From CAYVBE01 sp964448935 (GTDB taxonomy: Bacteria; Planctomycetota; Brocadiia; SM23-32): a DNA stretch of 45,371 nt. Each line of letters starts with the position of its first letter. Positions within the stretch are counted from its first letter, which is position 1. Both the position numbers and the translations under genes were made by a program. Positions 1 to 8,271 of this stretch are shown here, piece by piece. Where the stretch lies: contig CAYVBE010000013.1 of the NCBI GenBank assembly GCA_964448935.1, positions 1 through 45,371 of the forward strand. Reading direction: 5' to 3'. The notes beneath the pieces were generated by a model, which saw only the letters and a program-made list of their open reading frames with translations, had not been told where the DNA came from and ran no database searches.

Positions 1-764
1 TGGACAACTTCTGCTGGGGCAACACCCGCCGGCCCGAGCAACTGGGCACGCTCGTGCGCGCGGCCCTGGCGTGCTACGACTGCGCCATGGGCTTCGGCGT
101 GCCCTTCATCAGCGGCAAAGACAGCCTGAACAACGAGTTCAACACGGGCAAGGAGACGATCGCCATCCCCCCCACGCTGCTGATCAGCGCCTTGAGCATC
201 GTGCCGGACGTGCGGCGGGCGGTGACGATGGACCTGAAAGCGCCCGGGCACTGCGTGTTTCAAGTGGGGCAAACCTACCCGGAGCTGGGCGGCTCGCACT
301 ATTTGGAGATGTTCGGTCTGATCGGCACCACCGTTCCGCGCGTCCGTGTGGAAACCGCCCGGCGGACCATGGATGCCCTTTCCCGGGCCATTCGGGAGGG
401 CATCGTGGAGGCCTGCCACGACCTTTCGGAAGGCGGGCTGGGCGTGGCCGCAGCGGAGATGGCGTTCGCCGGCGGCGTAGGGCTGAGCGTCAACCTGGAC
501 CGCGTGCCCTACGAGGGCCCCGAGGAGCATCGGCTGGACAGCGTGCTGCTGTTCGCGGAATCCAACAGCCGCTTTTTGGTGGAGGTGAAGCCGGAGCACG
601 ACGGGGATTTCGAGGAGCTTTTCGCCGATGTGCCCGCCCAACGCATCGGGCAGACAACCGACAGCGGGCTCCTGGAGGTCAGCGGTTGGGAAGGCGAGAC
701 AATTCTGAGCGAAACGCTCGGCAATCTCAAATCGGCCTGGCAGACGCCTCTGGTGCCGCACTGA
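1..764 (+). CDS. purL: Phosphoribosylformylglycinamidine synthase, synthetase subunit (C-terminal part)
   Basis: PurL converts FGAR to FGAM in cytosolic purine synthesis, using ammonia from a PurQ-type glutaminase. The gene is cut by the window start. The frame is open from base 3 and ends at TGA 762-764, leaving about 253 residues. The first residues read DNFCWGNTRRPEQLG, followed by the conserved FISGKDSLNNEF. The second ATP-grasp-like half carries DLSEGGLGVAAAEMAFAGG, the usual PurL motif. The protein ends soon after the AIR-synthase-related C domain with no glutamine amidotransferase domain, so a separate PurQ is expected. The DNFCW...RACxACYD region resembles the long single-chain PurL of actinobacteria and planctomycetes. 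Identity is secure; the length of the missing N-terminus is unknown. Confidence 0.95.
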   Translation, partial: DNFCWGNTRRPEQLGTLVRAALACYDCAMGFGVPFISGKDSLNNEFNTGKETIAIPPTLLISALSIVPDVRRAVTMDLKAPGHCVFQVGQTYPELGGSHYLEMFGLIGTTVPRVRVETARRTMDALSRAIREGIVEACHDLSEGGLGVAAAEMAFAGGVGLSVNLDRVPYEGPEEHRLDSVLLFAESNSRFLVEVKPEHDGDFEELFADVPAQRIGQTTDSGLLEVSGWEGETILSETLGNLKSAWQTPLVPH

Positions 765-765
765 G

Positions 766-790
766 CCCGTCTGGCGCCTTACCGGACGGG
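766..790 (+). terminator. Hairpin downstream of purL, weak terminator candidate
   Basis: CCCGTC (766-771) pairs with GACGGG (785-790), with a further GG/CC pair inside. It starts one base after the purL stop. The T-run (CGTTTTT) lies about 10 bases beyond the stem rather than directly after it, so intrinsic termination is uncertain. Confidence 0.35.
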
Positions 791-830
791 GAGGGTACGC
801 CGTTTTTGGCCGGGGTTCCTCAAGTCCAAC

Positions 831-859
831 TTGACAGAATTGGCTGTTAATCTTACAAT
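831..859 (+). promoter_or_regulatory. Sigma70-type promoter for the nusA operon
   Basis: TTGACA (831-836), a 17-base spacer, then TACAAT (854-859). This is a perfect -35 with a 5/6 -10 at ideal spacing, in a locally AT-rich patch. Transcription would begin near 866 and leave a leader of about 164 nt before the nusA start. Confidence 0.8.
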
Positions 860-968
860 ATGTAGAAACGTCGGAAGGCCAGAAAAGGATTGATGAACGG
901 GCGTCGGCATGCTGTAGTCGGCGCGCGGGTTAGTTTTAATGTGCTGTCCATGCGATTCGTAAGTGATC

Positions 969-1011
969 GCACACGATTTTGGTGTGCCTCGGCATGGAGC
1001 ACTCTTTTTTT
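969..1011 (+). promoter_or_regulatory. Leader hairpins and T-run upstream of nusA (possible attenuator)
   Basis: In the nusA leader, GCACAC (969-974) pairs with GTGTGC (982-987). The overlapping GTGC (984-987) can instead pair with GCAC (999-1002), and T7 (1005-1011) follows directly after. The two pairings exclude each other, as in an attenuator. The second stem is short and contains a mismatch, so this is only a candidate. Confidence 0.25.
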
Positions 1012-1029
1012 CCGCACCGGGGCCGCAGG

Positions 1030-2214
1030 ATGCAAGGTAAAGAAGTACTGCGACTGGTCGATAGCCTGCACAGGGACAAGGATATCGACGAAGAGGTCAT
1101 CTTCCAGGCCATCGAGAGCGCACTGCAATCGGCGGCACGGAAGCACTACGGCCCCGATGAGGAACTGGAGGTCCAGATAGACCGGGAGACCGGCGAGGTC
1201 GCCGCGGTGCACAACGGGGAACACCTGGAACCGGCAACCCTGGGCCGAATCGCCGCGCAGACGGCCAAGCAGGTCATCATCCAGCGCATACGCGAGGCCG
1301 AGAGCCAGACCATCTACGAAGAATACGTGGACGAGGTAGGCACCCTGGTCACCGGCACCGTCCAGCGCTTCGAGGGCGGCACCATCGTCGTAAGCCTGGG
1401 TAGGACGGAGGCCCTGCTGCCCCGCTCCGAGCAGATACCGGGCGAGCACTACCAGGCCGGCGAACGCGTCCGTGCGGTCATCGTGGACGTGCGCCAGCAG
1501 AACAGCCTGGTCAAGATATTCCTTTCCCGCAGCCACCCCGACTTCATCCGCCGCCTGTTCGAGCTGGAAGTGCCCGAGGTGGCCGAAGGCGTGGTGCAGA
1601 TCAGGAAGATAGCCCGCGAGCCCGGCCTGCGCACCAAAGTGGCCGTGGAGAGCCTGGATGCGCGCGTGGACTGCATCGGCGCCTGCGTGGGCGTGCGGGG
1701 AACCAGGATCAAGAGCATCATTGACGAGATCAAGGGCGAGAAGATAGATATCATCCCCTGGAGCGAGGCCCCCGAGACGCTGATCCCCGACAGCCTGAAG
1801 CCGGCCGAGATACTCCAGATAACCCTGGAGGAGGGAGAGCACACCAAACGGGCCACCGTCACCGTGCCCGAGGATCAACTGTCCCTGGCCATCGGCTGGA
1901 AGGGGCAGAACGTGCGGCTGGCCGTGAAGATGTCCGGCTGGGATATAGATATCGTGCCCCCCGAGCCTCTGGAAGAAGAGCAGCCGGAGGAGCCCGAGGC
2001 CGAAGAAGCTGCGGAAGCAGAAGACGTGGAGCCAGAAGAAGAAGTGGCAGCAGTAGAAGAAGAAGCGGAAGAGGAAGCGGAGGAACTCGCCGCCGAGGAG
2101 CCGCAAGAGGCCCCGGTGGAAGAGGAACTCGAGCCGGAACCGGAAGCAGAGGAACCCGTCGCCGCCGAGGAGGCGGTCGTGGAAGAGAAGACGGAACCGA
2201 CGCCCGAGTCGTGA
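1030..2214 (+). CDS. nusA: Transcription termination/antitermination factor NusA
   Basis: NusA binds RNA polymerase and nascent RNA and modulates pausing, termination and antitermination. The protein is 394 aa. It has the N-terminal polymerase-binding domain (MQGKEVLRLVDSLHRDK, about 1-125), an S1 domain (GTLVTGTVQRFEGGTIVVS), and two KH domains with GxxG loops (GVRG and GWKG). The last roughly 80 residues are almost pure Glu/Ala/Pro. The ATG at 1030 is chosen because family proteins begin at MxGKE; in-frame ATG 994 and GTG 979 would add non-homologous residues. It is first in an operon with infB, ylxP and rbfA. The usual rimP upstream and ylxR/ylxQ downstream are absent here. Confidence 0.95.
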   Translation: MQGKEVLRLVDSLHRDKDIDEEVIFQAIESALQSAARKHYGPDEELEVQIDRETGEVAAVHNGEHLEPATLGRIAAQTAKQVIIQRIREAESQTIYEEYVDEVGTLVTGTVQRFEGGTIVVSLGRTEALLPRSEQIPGEHYQAGERVRAVIVDVRQQNSLVKIFLSRSHPDFIRRLFELEVPEVAEGVVQIRKIAREPGLRTKVAVESLDARVDCIGACVGVRGTRIKSIIDEIKGEKIDIIPWSEAPETLIPDSLKPAEILQITLEEGEHTKRATVTVPEDQLSLAIGWKGQNVRLAVKMSGWDIDIVPPEPLEEEQPEEPEAEEAAEAEDVEPEEEVAAVEEEAEEEAEELAAEEPQEAPVEEELEPEPEAEEPVAAEEAVVEEKTEPTPES

Positions 2215-2278
2215 GAACCCCCCCGGCCCTGCCCGCTGGTCCGATAGATCTGTCGCCCGAATCAGGCAGGTGGTGCAA

Positions 2279-4555
2279 TTGACTGAAACAGTAAGAATCT
2301 ACGAGATCGCAAAGAAGGTCGGCATCGGCAGCTCCGAGCTGGTGAAGATATGCCGGCGTGCCGGCTTCGACGAGATTACTCACCATTCGAACGCCGTTTC
2401 GCCGGAGAAGGCCGAGGAAATCCGTAAGGCTGCTATCCGGCTGTATCGGCCCGAGAAAAGCCCCGTTATCAAGAAGAGGAAACGGCCGCGGAAGAAGACC
2501 AAACCCAAAAAGAAGACCCCGCCGGAAGAGAAAGAGATGCCCTCCACCAGCGAGGTCAAGCCCGTGCCCCCGCCCGCGCCGCGCGGCTCCGGCGCCCGTC
2601 GCGAGGTGACGGAAGAGGAGATGGCCCCGCCGCCACCGCCCCGCCGTAAGAAAAAGGCCAAACCGAAGGAAGAGGAAGAAGAGCCGAAGAAGGAGAAGAT
2701 CAAAAAGCGAACCATCGTCTTCAAGCAGCAGCGAAGGCGATCCATGCCGACCAAGGAGCGCGAGACCGAGATCGAGATGACCTCCCCGGTCACCGTCCGG
2801 GAACTGTCCGAGCGACTGGGCATCGGCGCCAGCGAGATCATCAAGAATCTCATGTTCGAACATGGCATCCGGGCAAGCATCAACGAGACCCTGGACGACG
2901 AGCTGGTCCAGTTGATCGGCCTGGAATACGAAGTGGACATCACCATGGTCGAGCCGAAGTCCGCCGAGGAGCGCCTGCTGGAGTCGCTGCCGGAGGACGA
3001 TCCCGAGGACCTTAAGCCCCGCCCGCCAGTGGTCACCCTGCTGGGCCACGTGGACCACGGCAAGACCACCATTCTGGACAGCATCCGCCACACACGCGTG
3101 GCCGAGGGCGAGGCCGGCGGCATCACGCAGGACATCGCCGCCTGGCAGGTGGAGGTGGAAGACCAGACCCTGACGTTCATTGACACACCGGGCCACGAGG
3201 CATTCACCGCCATGCGCGCCCGCGGCGCCAGCATCACCGACCTGGTCGTGCTGGTGGTGGCCGCCGACGACGGCGTGATGCCGCAGACCGTCGAGGCCAT
3301 TGACCACGCCCGCGCCGCCGAAGTGCCCATCGTGGTGGCCGTCAACAAGGTGGACAAGCCGGACGCCAATGCCATGCGCGTGCGCCAGCAGCTTGCCGGC
3401 CACGACCTGGTGGTCGAGGACTGGGGCGGCGAGGTGGGCTGCGTGGACGTGAGCGGCCTGAGAGGCGAAGGCATAGACGAGCTGCTGGAGCGCATCGTGC
3501 TGGAGGCCGAGCTGCTGGAGGTCAAGGCCAACCCCGACCGTCCCGCCTCCGGCGCCGTGCTGGAAGCCCGGATGGAACCCGGGCTGGGCGCCGTCAGCGA
3601 GCTGATCATCCAGAACGGCACCCTGCGCAGGGGCGACATCCTGGTCTGCGGCAACGCCTACGGCACCGTGCGGAACCTGCGGAACGATCGCGGCGAGGAG
3701 GTTGACGAGGCCGTCTCCGGCCAGCCGGTCTCCCTGAGCGGGCTGGACACCGTGCCGACGGCCGGGGACCTGTTCCTGGTGGTGGACGACCTGGACACGG
3801 CCCGCCGAGTGGCCGAGGAACGCCAGGACCAGCTCCGCAGGAAGCGCCTGCGCAGCACGCGCCCCCGCGTGACGCTGGAGAACCTGTACGACAGCATCCA
3901 GAGCGGCCAGACGCAGCAGTTGAACCTGATCCTGAAGGCCGACGTCCAGGGCTCCCTGGACCCGATCCTGAAGAGCATTGACGCGCTGGGCACCGCCGAG
4001 GTGTCGGTGAAGGTGATCCGCAGCGCGGTCGGAAACATCACCACCAGCGACGTGCTGCTGGCGGAGGCGTCCGACGCCATCATACTGGCTTTCCGCGTGC
4101 ACGAGGACGAGAAGGTCCGCGACATGGCCACCGCCAAGGGGGTGGAGGTCCTGCATTACGACGTCATCTACAAGCTGACCGATCACATCCACAGCGCCCT
4201 TGAGGGCATGTTGGAACCGGAGAAGCAGGAGCGACGGCTGGGGCTGGCGGAGGTGCGCCAGACCTTCGACATAAGCCGGTTGGGCACCATCGCCGGATGC
4301 TACGTGCGCAGCGGCATGATGCGGCGCAACGCCAAGGTGCGCGTGCGGCGCGACGGGGAGGTGGTCTTCGACGGCAACATCGCGTCCCTCCGCCAGGAGC
4401 AGAACGACGTGCGTCAGGTGGAGGTCGACCGGGAATGCGGCATCAAATGCCGGGGCTTCAACGACGTGCAGGTCGGAGATGTCATTGAGTGCTACGAAGT
4501 CGTCGCCGTCAAGCGTTCGCTGTCCGCGGTACAGGCCGGCGAGCAGTCAAGCTAA
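2279..4555 (+). CDS. infB: Translation initiation factor IF-2
   Basis: IF-2 is the GTPase that brings initiator fMet-tRNA to the 30S subunit and promotes subunit joining. There are two IF2_N modules (residues about 3-50 and 170-225) separated by a Lys/Glu/Pro-rich linker. The G domain has G1 GHVDHGKT (about residue 256), G3 DTPGHE and G4 NKVD, followed by domains II-IV. TTG 2279 is preferred: it gives MTETVRIYEIAKK, and AGGTG at 2268-2272 lies at Shine-Dalgarno distance. GTG 2270 or 2273 is possible but would overlap that site. At 758 aa it is short to average for IF-2. It follows nusA after a 64-nt gap. Confidence 0.95.
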   Translation: MTETVRIYEIAKKVGIGSSELVKICRRAGFDEITHHSNAVSPEKAEEIRKAAIRLYRPEKSPVIKKRKRPRKKTKPKKKTPPEEKEMPSTSEVKPVPPPAPRGSGARREVTEEEMAPPPPPRRKKKAKPKEEEEEPKKEKIKKRTIVFKQQRRRSMPTKERETEIEMTSPVTVRELSERLGIGASEIIKNLMFEHGIRASINETLDDELVQLIGLEYEVDITMVEPKSAEERLLESLPEDDPEDLKPRPPVVTLLGHVDHGKTTILDSIRHTRVAEGEAGGITQDIAAWQVEVEDQTLTFIDTPGHEAFTAMRARGASITDLVVLVVAADDGVMPQTVEAIDHARAAEVPIVVAVNKVDKPDANAMRVRQQLAGHDLVVEDWGGEVGCVDVSGLRGEGIDELLERIVLEAELLEVKANPDRPASGAVLEARMEPGLGAVSELIIQNGTLRRGDILVCGNAYGTVRNLRNDRGEEVDEAVSGQPVSLSGLDTVPTAGDLFLVVDDLDTARRVAEERQDQLRRKRLRSTRPRVTLENLYDSIQSGQTQQLNLILKADVQGSLDPILKSIDALGTAEVSVKVIRSAVGNITTSDVLLAEASDAIILAFRVHEDEKVRDMATAKGVEVLHYDVIYKLTDHIHSALEGMLEPEKQERRLGLAEVRQTFDISRLGTIAGCYVRSGMMRRNAKVRVRRDGEVVFDGNIASLRQEQNDVRQVEVDRECGIKCRGFNDVQVGDVIECYEVVAVKRSLSAVQAGEQSS

Positions 4556-4587
4556 CGTCCGCACGGGGGAATGACCCGCCACAGCAA

Positions 4588-4869
4588 ATGATCCTGGGAA
4601 CAGTTGAGATTCGCCTTTCTATACGCGACGCCAGGAGCCTGAAGGACAAAAGACGTGTCCTGGCAAGCCTGAAAGACCGCATCCGAAACAAGTTCAACGT
4701 AAGCGTGGCCGAGATCGGGGACATGGATTTCATGCAGAGCGCTACCCTGGGCGTCGCCCACGTGGCCAACGACAGCCGCTACGTCAACGGCACTCTGGAC
4801 AAACTGATCGGGATGGTCAGAACTTTTCCTGCTGCCGAACTGGTGGACTACAGCATAGATATCTACTGA
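4588..4869 (+). CDS. ylxP: DUF503 family protein YlxP
   Basis: A 93-residue protein of the YlxP/DUF503 family, typically encoded between infB and rbfA, as here. Its function is poorly defined; the location suggests a role linked to ribosome assembly. It begins MILGTVEIRLSIRDARSLK and contains the family segment SLKDKRRVLASLKDRIRNKF, followed by VAEIGDMD. ATG 4588 fits the family N-terminus. The reading frame extends back to 4489, but that part overlaps the end of infB and shows no homology. Confidence 0.85.
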   Translation: MILGTVEIRLSIRDARSLKDKRRVLASLKDRIRNKFNVSVAEIGDMDFMQSATLGVAHVANDSRYVNGTLDKLIGMVRTFPAAELVDYSIDIY

Positions 4870-4894
4870 ACGTCGTCTGTTACGGCCCAAAGCC

Positions 4895-5257
4895 ATGAAT
4901 CCGCGCAAGAAACGAAAGATAGAAGAGCTGCTCCGCAGGGAGTTGAGCAGCATCGTCCTCTACGAATTGAAAGACCCACGCAAGGGATTTCTGACGGTGA
5001 CGGAGGTCGAACTGAGTGAAGACCAGCGGTCCGCAGAAGTCGGCGTCACGGTGCGTGGAACCGAAGAAGAGGTCGAGGAGACCGTCGAGGTCCTCAACCA
5101 CGCCCACGGCTACATTCAGGGCCTGATCGGAGACCGCCTTCGTCTGCGCTACACGCCGGTGCTCACCTTCAGCGAGGACACCAGCGTGCGCCGGGCCATG
5201 AAGATAGAGGCCCTGATTGATCGAGCCCGACGCGAGGACCGGGAATTCAAAAGCTGA
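4895..5257 (+). CDS. rbfA: 30S ribosome-binding factor RbfA
   Basis: RbfA is a small KH-fold protein that binds the 16S rRNA 5' region and assists late 30S maturation. It is 120 aa, the usual length. Recognisable parts are the N-terminal helix (NPRKKRKIEELLRRELSSI), ELKDPRKGFLTVTEVELS, and the C-terminal LRLRYTPVLTFSEDTS with the conserved RxxPxLxFxxDxS pattern. It starts 25 nt after ylxP in the same operon. Confidence 0.93.
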   Translation: MNPRKKRKIEELLRRELSSIVLYELKDPRKGFLTVTEVELSEDQRSAEVGVTVRGTEEEVEETVEVLNHAHGYIQGLIGDRLRLRYTPVLTFSEDTSVRRAMKIEALIDRARREDREFKS

Positions 5258-5283
5258 ACCATTCGCGCGAGACTCTACCCTCA

Positions 5284-5970
5284 GTGCCCTCTCACAAGAC
5301 AGCCCGGAAGGTGGCCGAACAACTAGCGCAGTGCGCCCTCGATGAATGGGGCGAACTGAAAAGGCGCAAGCTCCGGCCCCCGCTCAATCAACTGATCCTG
5401 AGCACCTTCGCCCACCTGACCAGCGTTCGCCGCGCCACGCGGGGACTGCGCCAGTTGAAGCGAGGGTTCGTAGACTGGAACGAGATCCGAATCACCCACC
5501 CCTCGGAGGTAGCCGGCGCGCTGTCCTCGGCGCGGTGGGCACGGCTGGGCGCCCAGCGGGTGGTCTGGGTGCTGCGGGGGCTGCAGGAAGCCTTCCACCG
5601 AATGGACCTGGACTTTTTGGCCGAACTCAACCCCGCCCAGGCCAGAAGTTGCCTGACCGGCCTGCCGGCCGTGCCGCCGTATCTGGCGGACGAGGTGCTG
5701 CTTCTCAGCCTGGACGTACCCGTGCTGCCCTGTTCGCCGGCGGCCGCGCGCATGTCCTGGCGGCTGGGCCTGCTGGCCAACCCCCAGCCCACCCTGGAGA
5801 ACCGGCTGCGGCTGGAGGGCCTGTTCGAGAAACGCTACTTCGTCTGCACGCACCTGTTCCTCTGCGACCACGCGGAGCAGCACTGCACGGTGCAGGTGCC
5901 CGCCTGCCGGGAATGCATGCTGAGCGAAATGTGCCCCAACGCCAACAACGAATCCACCGACGCAAGCTGA
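5284..5970 (+). CDS. Endonuclease III-like HhH/[4Fe-4S] protein lacking catalytic residues
   Basis: A 228-residue protein with the architecture of endonuclease III (Nth), a base-excision DNA glycosylase/lyase. The C-terminus has four cysteines spaced C-X6-C-X2-C-X5-C (CTVQVPACRECMLSEMC), exactly the Nth iron-sulfur loop. The helix-hairpin-helix equivalent reads LTGLPAVPPYLADEVLLLS where Nth has LPGVGRKTANVVL. By hand alignment the catalytic Lys (Lys120 in E. coli) is replaced by Tyr, and the catalytic Asp (VDTH, Asp138) falls in LPCSP and is absent. Glycosylase/lyase activity is therefore unlikely by the known mechanism; a DNA-binding or altered role is possible. GTG start at 5284, 26 nt after rbfA and 16 nt before hisG. 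Confidence 0.7.
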   Translation: MPSHKTARKVAEQLAQCALDEWGELKRRKLRPPLNQLILSTFAHLTSVRRATRGLRQLKRGFVDWNEIRITHPSEVAGALSSARWARLGAQRVVWVLRGLQEAFHRMDLDFLAELNPAQARSCLTGLPAVPPYLADEVLLLSLDVPVLPCSPAAARMSWRLGLLANPQPTLENRLRLEGLFEKRYFVCTHLFLCDHAEQHCTVQVPACRECMLSEMCPNANNESTDAS

Positions 5971-5986
5971 CACCTCGGAGAACACC

Positions 5987-6859
5987 ATGGAACAACTCGT
6001 CTTCGGAATTCCCAAAGGAAGCCTGCAGGAATCAACCCTCCAGTTGCTGCTGAAAGCCGGCTACAGGGCGGAGGTGGGACACCGCTCCTATTACCCGGCC
6101 ATCGATGACGAGCAGATAGACGCGCGCCTGCTGCGCCCGCAGGACATGCCGCGTTTCGTCGCGAAAGGCATCGTAGACGCCGGTCTGACCGGGGCCGACT
6201 GGGTTGCGGAAAACGAGAGCGACGTGGTGCCCGTCTGCGACCTGGTCTACGCCAAGCAGCAACTGGTGCCTGTGCGCTGGGTGGTCGCCGTGACCGAGGA
6301 CTCCGGCATCCAGTCCGTCCAGGACCTGGAGGGCAGGACCGTCAGCACCGAGTTGGTCAACGTCACGCGCAAGTTCTTGCGGGACCGGGACGTCAACGCC
6401 ACCGTGGAGTTCAGCCACGGCGCCACCGAGACCAAGGTGCCAGACCTGGTGGACGCCATCGTGGAACTGACCGAGACCGGCGCCAGCCTGCGCGCCAACC
6501 GGCTGCGCATCGTCGAGCAGGTGATGGAAAGCACCACCCAACTGGTCGCCTCGCATCAGGCCTGGGAGACCGACTGGAAGCGGACCAAGATCGAGAACCT
6601 GGGCATGCTGCTGCAGGGCGCCGTGCTGGGCGAGAGCAAGGTGGGCCTGAAGATGAACGTGCCGGACGGCACGCTACAGAAGGTCCTGTCCCTGCTGCCG
6701 GCCCTCCGCAACCCCACCGTGAACAACCTGGCCGGAGAGTCCGGCTACGCCGTCGAGACCGTCCTGGACGAGCGCGTGGCGCGCGACCTCATCCCCAAGC
6801 TCAAGCGGGCCGGCGCCGAAGGCATCATCGAATACCCCCTCAACAAGGTCATTCTCTGA
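5987..6859 (+). CDS. hisG: ATP phosphoribosyltransferase, long form
   Basis: HisG catalyses the first, feedback-controlled step of histidine synthesis (ATP + PRPP to phosphoribosyl-ATP). At 290 aa it is the long form, with catalytic lobes (LVFGIPKGSLQE at the N-terminus, DAGLTGADWV near residue 65) and a C-terminal ACT-like histidine-binding domain (about 215-290). The PRPP-loop region reads EFSHGATETKVPDLVDAI. Long-form HisG normally works without HisZ. No other his genes are in the window, so it sits apart from a his operon, co-directional with the nusA operon. Its last 11 bases overlap the 3' end of the opposing acyltransferase gene. Confidence 0.95.
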   Translation: MEQLVFGIPKGSLQESTLQLLLKAGYRAEVGHRSYYPAIDDEQIDARLLRPQDMPRFVAKGIVDAGLTGADWVAENESDVVPVCDLVYAKQQLVPVRWVVAVTEDSGIQSVQDLEGRTVSTELVNVTRKFLRDRDVNATVEFSHGATETKVPDLVDAIVELTETGASLRANRLRIVEQVMESTTQLVASHQAWETDWKRTKIENLGMLLQGAVLGESKVGLKMNVPDGTLQKVLSLLPALRNPTVNNLAGESGYAVETVLDERVARDLIPKLKRAGAEGIIEYPLNKVIL

Positions 6860-8165
6860 GCTGTTCGGGGGACTCCAGCAGTTCGCGGAAGGTCTGGAAG
6901 AACTGCGCGGCCTGCACGCCGTCAATCGCCCGGTGATCGGCGCTCAGTGACACCTTCATGATCCGCCGGATGCCCAGCATCCCGTCCCTGGCCGCCGGCT
7001 GCTCCCGCACGGCGCCGATGCCCAGGATGCAACTCTCCGGCGGGTTGATGATCGGCTGGAAGTAGTCAATCCCGTACATCCCCAGGTTGCTCAGCGTTAT
7101 GCTTCCGCCCTCGTAGTCCTCGGGGATGAGTTGCCCGCTGCGCGCCTTCTGCGCCAGTTTCTCAATCCGCCCCGCGATGTCGGGAAGCTCCAGAGAGTCG
7201 GCATCCCGCACCACGGGCACGAACAGGCCGTCCTCGACGGCCACCGCCACGCCCACGTTGCAGTGCTCGTTCAGAACCACTGCGTCTCCGTCAAAGCGGG
7301 CGTTGACGCGCGGTGTCTCCCGCAGGGCCACCGCCGCGGCCTTCACCAGCAGCACCGTGACGGTGATCTTCTCGCCCGTCTCGGCCTTCAGCCGGGCCGC
7401 CATGCCCATAGCCGCGTCCATCTGCACCTCACCCACCAGGTAGAAGTGGGGAACCTGCTGCTTGGACTCGGTCATGCGCTCGGCGATGGTGGTGCGCATG
7501 GCGGATAGCGGGACCCGCCGGCCCCCCTCCGCAGCGGGCGCGGCCGGAGCTGCTCCCTCCACGTCCTCCCGCTCGATTCGGCGGTCGCCGACCTCCCGCG
7601 CCAGCGCGGGCAGGTCCACGCCCTTCTCGTGCGCCAGGGAGCGCGCGGTCGGTGTGACGGCGATGGCTTCCATATCCTCCAGGTAGGCCCTGACGTCACG
7701 TTCGATTATCCTGCCGCCCGGCCCGGAGCCACGCAGCGCCTGAAGGGGCACCTCCTGCTCCTCGGCTATCCTGCGGGCGCGGGGCGAGACGAACGTACGG
7801 CCGGTCGGCGCCTCTTCCGTCCGCCCGGCGCCGGCAGCGGCGGGCTCCGCCTCCTGGACCGGTTCGGCAGCTTCCGCCGGCGCCTCGACGGGTGGCTCCT
7901 CCAGCAGGTCGTCCGGCAGGTCCTCGTCCTCGTCCCCGATGAGGGCGATCAACTGGTTGACCGGCACCGTCGCGCCCTCCGGCGCCAGCACCTTCCGCAG
8001 CGTGCCCCCGGCGAAGGCTTCCACCTCCAGGGTTGCCTTGTCGGTGGTCAGCTCGTAGAGGACCTCCCCCTTCTCCACCGTGTCGCCTTCGCCCTTGTGC
8101 CACTTCTCGATGGTGCCTTCCTCCATGGTCTGCCCGAGCTGCGGAAGCACAACGCGATGTAACAT
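6849..8165 (-). CDS. Dihydrolipoamide acyltransferase (E2) of a 2-oxoacid dehydrogenase complex
   Basis: The E2 core enzyme moves acyl groups from lipoyl-lysine to CoA. The 438-aa protein has an N-terminal lipoyl domain with the lipoylated Lys in TTDKATLE (about residue 43), an Ala/Pro/Glu-rich linker, and two successive peripheral-subunit-binding domains (FVSPRARRIAEEQEVP... about 132-170; VTPTARSLAHEKGVD... about 178-210). The catalytic domain follows, with the signature LSADHRAIDG near the C-terminus. Two PSBDs are unusual; most E2 proteins have one. E1 and E3 genes are not in the window, so the substrate (pyruvate, branched-chain or acetoin) cannot be assigned. The ATG is preceded by GGAGAG. 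Confidence 0.93.
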   Translation of the reverse strand: MLHRVVLPQLGQTMEEGTIEKWHKGEGDTVEKGEVLYELTTDKATLEVEAFAGGTLRKVLAPEGATVPVNQLIALIGDEDEDLPDDLLEEPPVEAPAEAAEPVQEAEPAAAGAGRTEEAPTGRTFVSPRARRIAEEQEVPLQALRGSGPGGRIIERDVRAYLEDMEAIAVTPTARSLAHEKGVDLPALAREVGDRRIEREDVEGAAPAAPAAEGGRRVPLSAMRTTIAERMTESKQQVPHFYLVGEVQMDAAMGMAARLKAETGEKITVTVLLVKAAAVALRETPRVNARFDGDAVVLNEHCNVGVAVAVEDGLFVPVVRDADSLELPDIAGRIEKLAQKARSGQLIPEDYEGGSITLSNLGMYGIDYFQPIINPPESCILGIGAVREQPAARDGMLGIRRIMKVSLSADHRAIDGVQAAQFFQTFRELLESPEQLRE

Positions 8166-8213
8166 TTTGCTCTCTCCAGAGTTAAGCCGTATGCGGGGTT
8201 CAAGTGAGCCTAT

Positions 8214-8242
8214 ATTCTAAACTGCCCACCCCGCAGGCGCAA
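8214..8242 (-). promoter_or_regulatory. Candidate promoter for the E2 gene
   Basis: On the minus strand TTGCGC (8237-8242), a 17-base spacer, then TAGAAT (8214-8219). The -10 is good and the -35 weak. It lies about 50 bp upstream of the E2 start in the space after rodA. Confidence 0.5.
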
Positions 8243-8271
8243 CCGGCGTGCCGGGCAGAAGCCGGCCGCGG

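Noticed and set aside
1859..4192. Long minus-strand ORF opposite infB (777 codons)
   Set aside because: It is the antisense shadow of infB in high-GC DNA; the translation has no recognisable domain.
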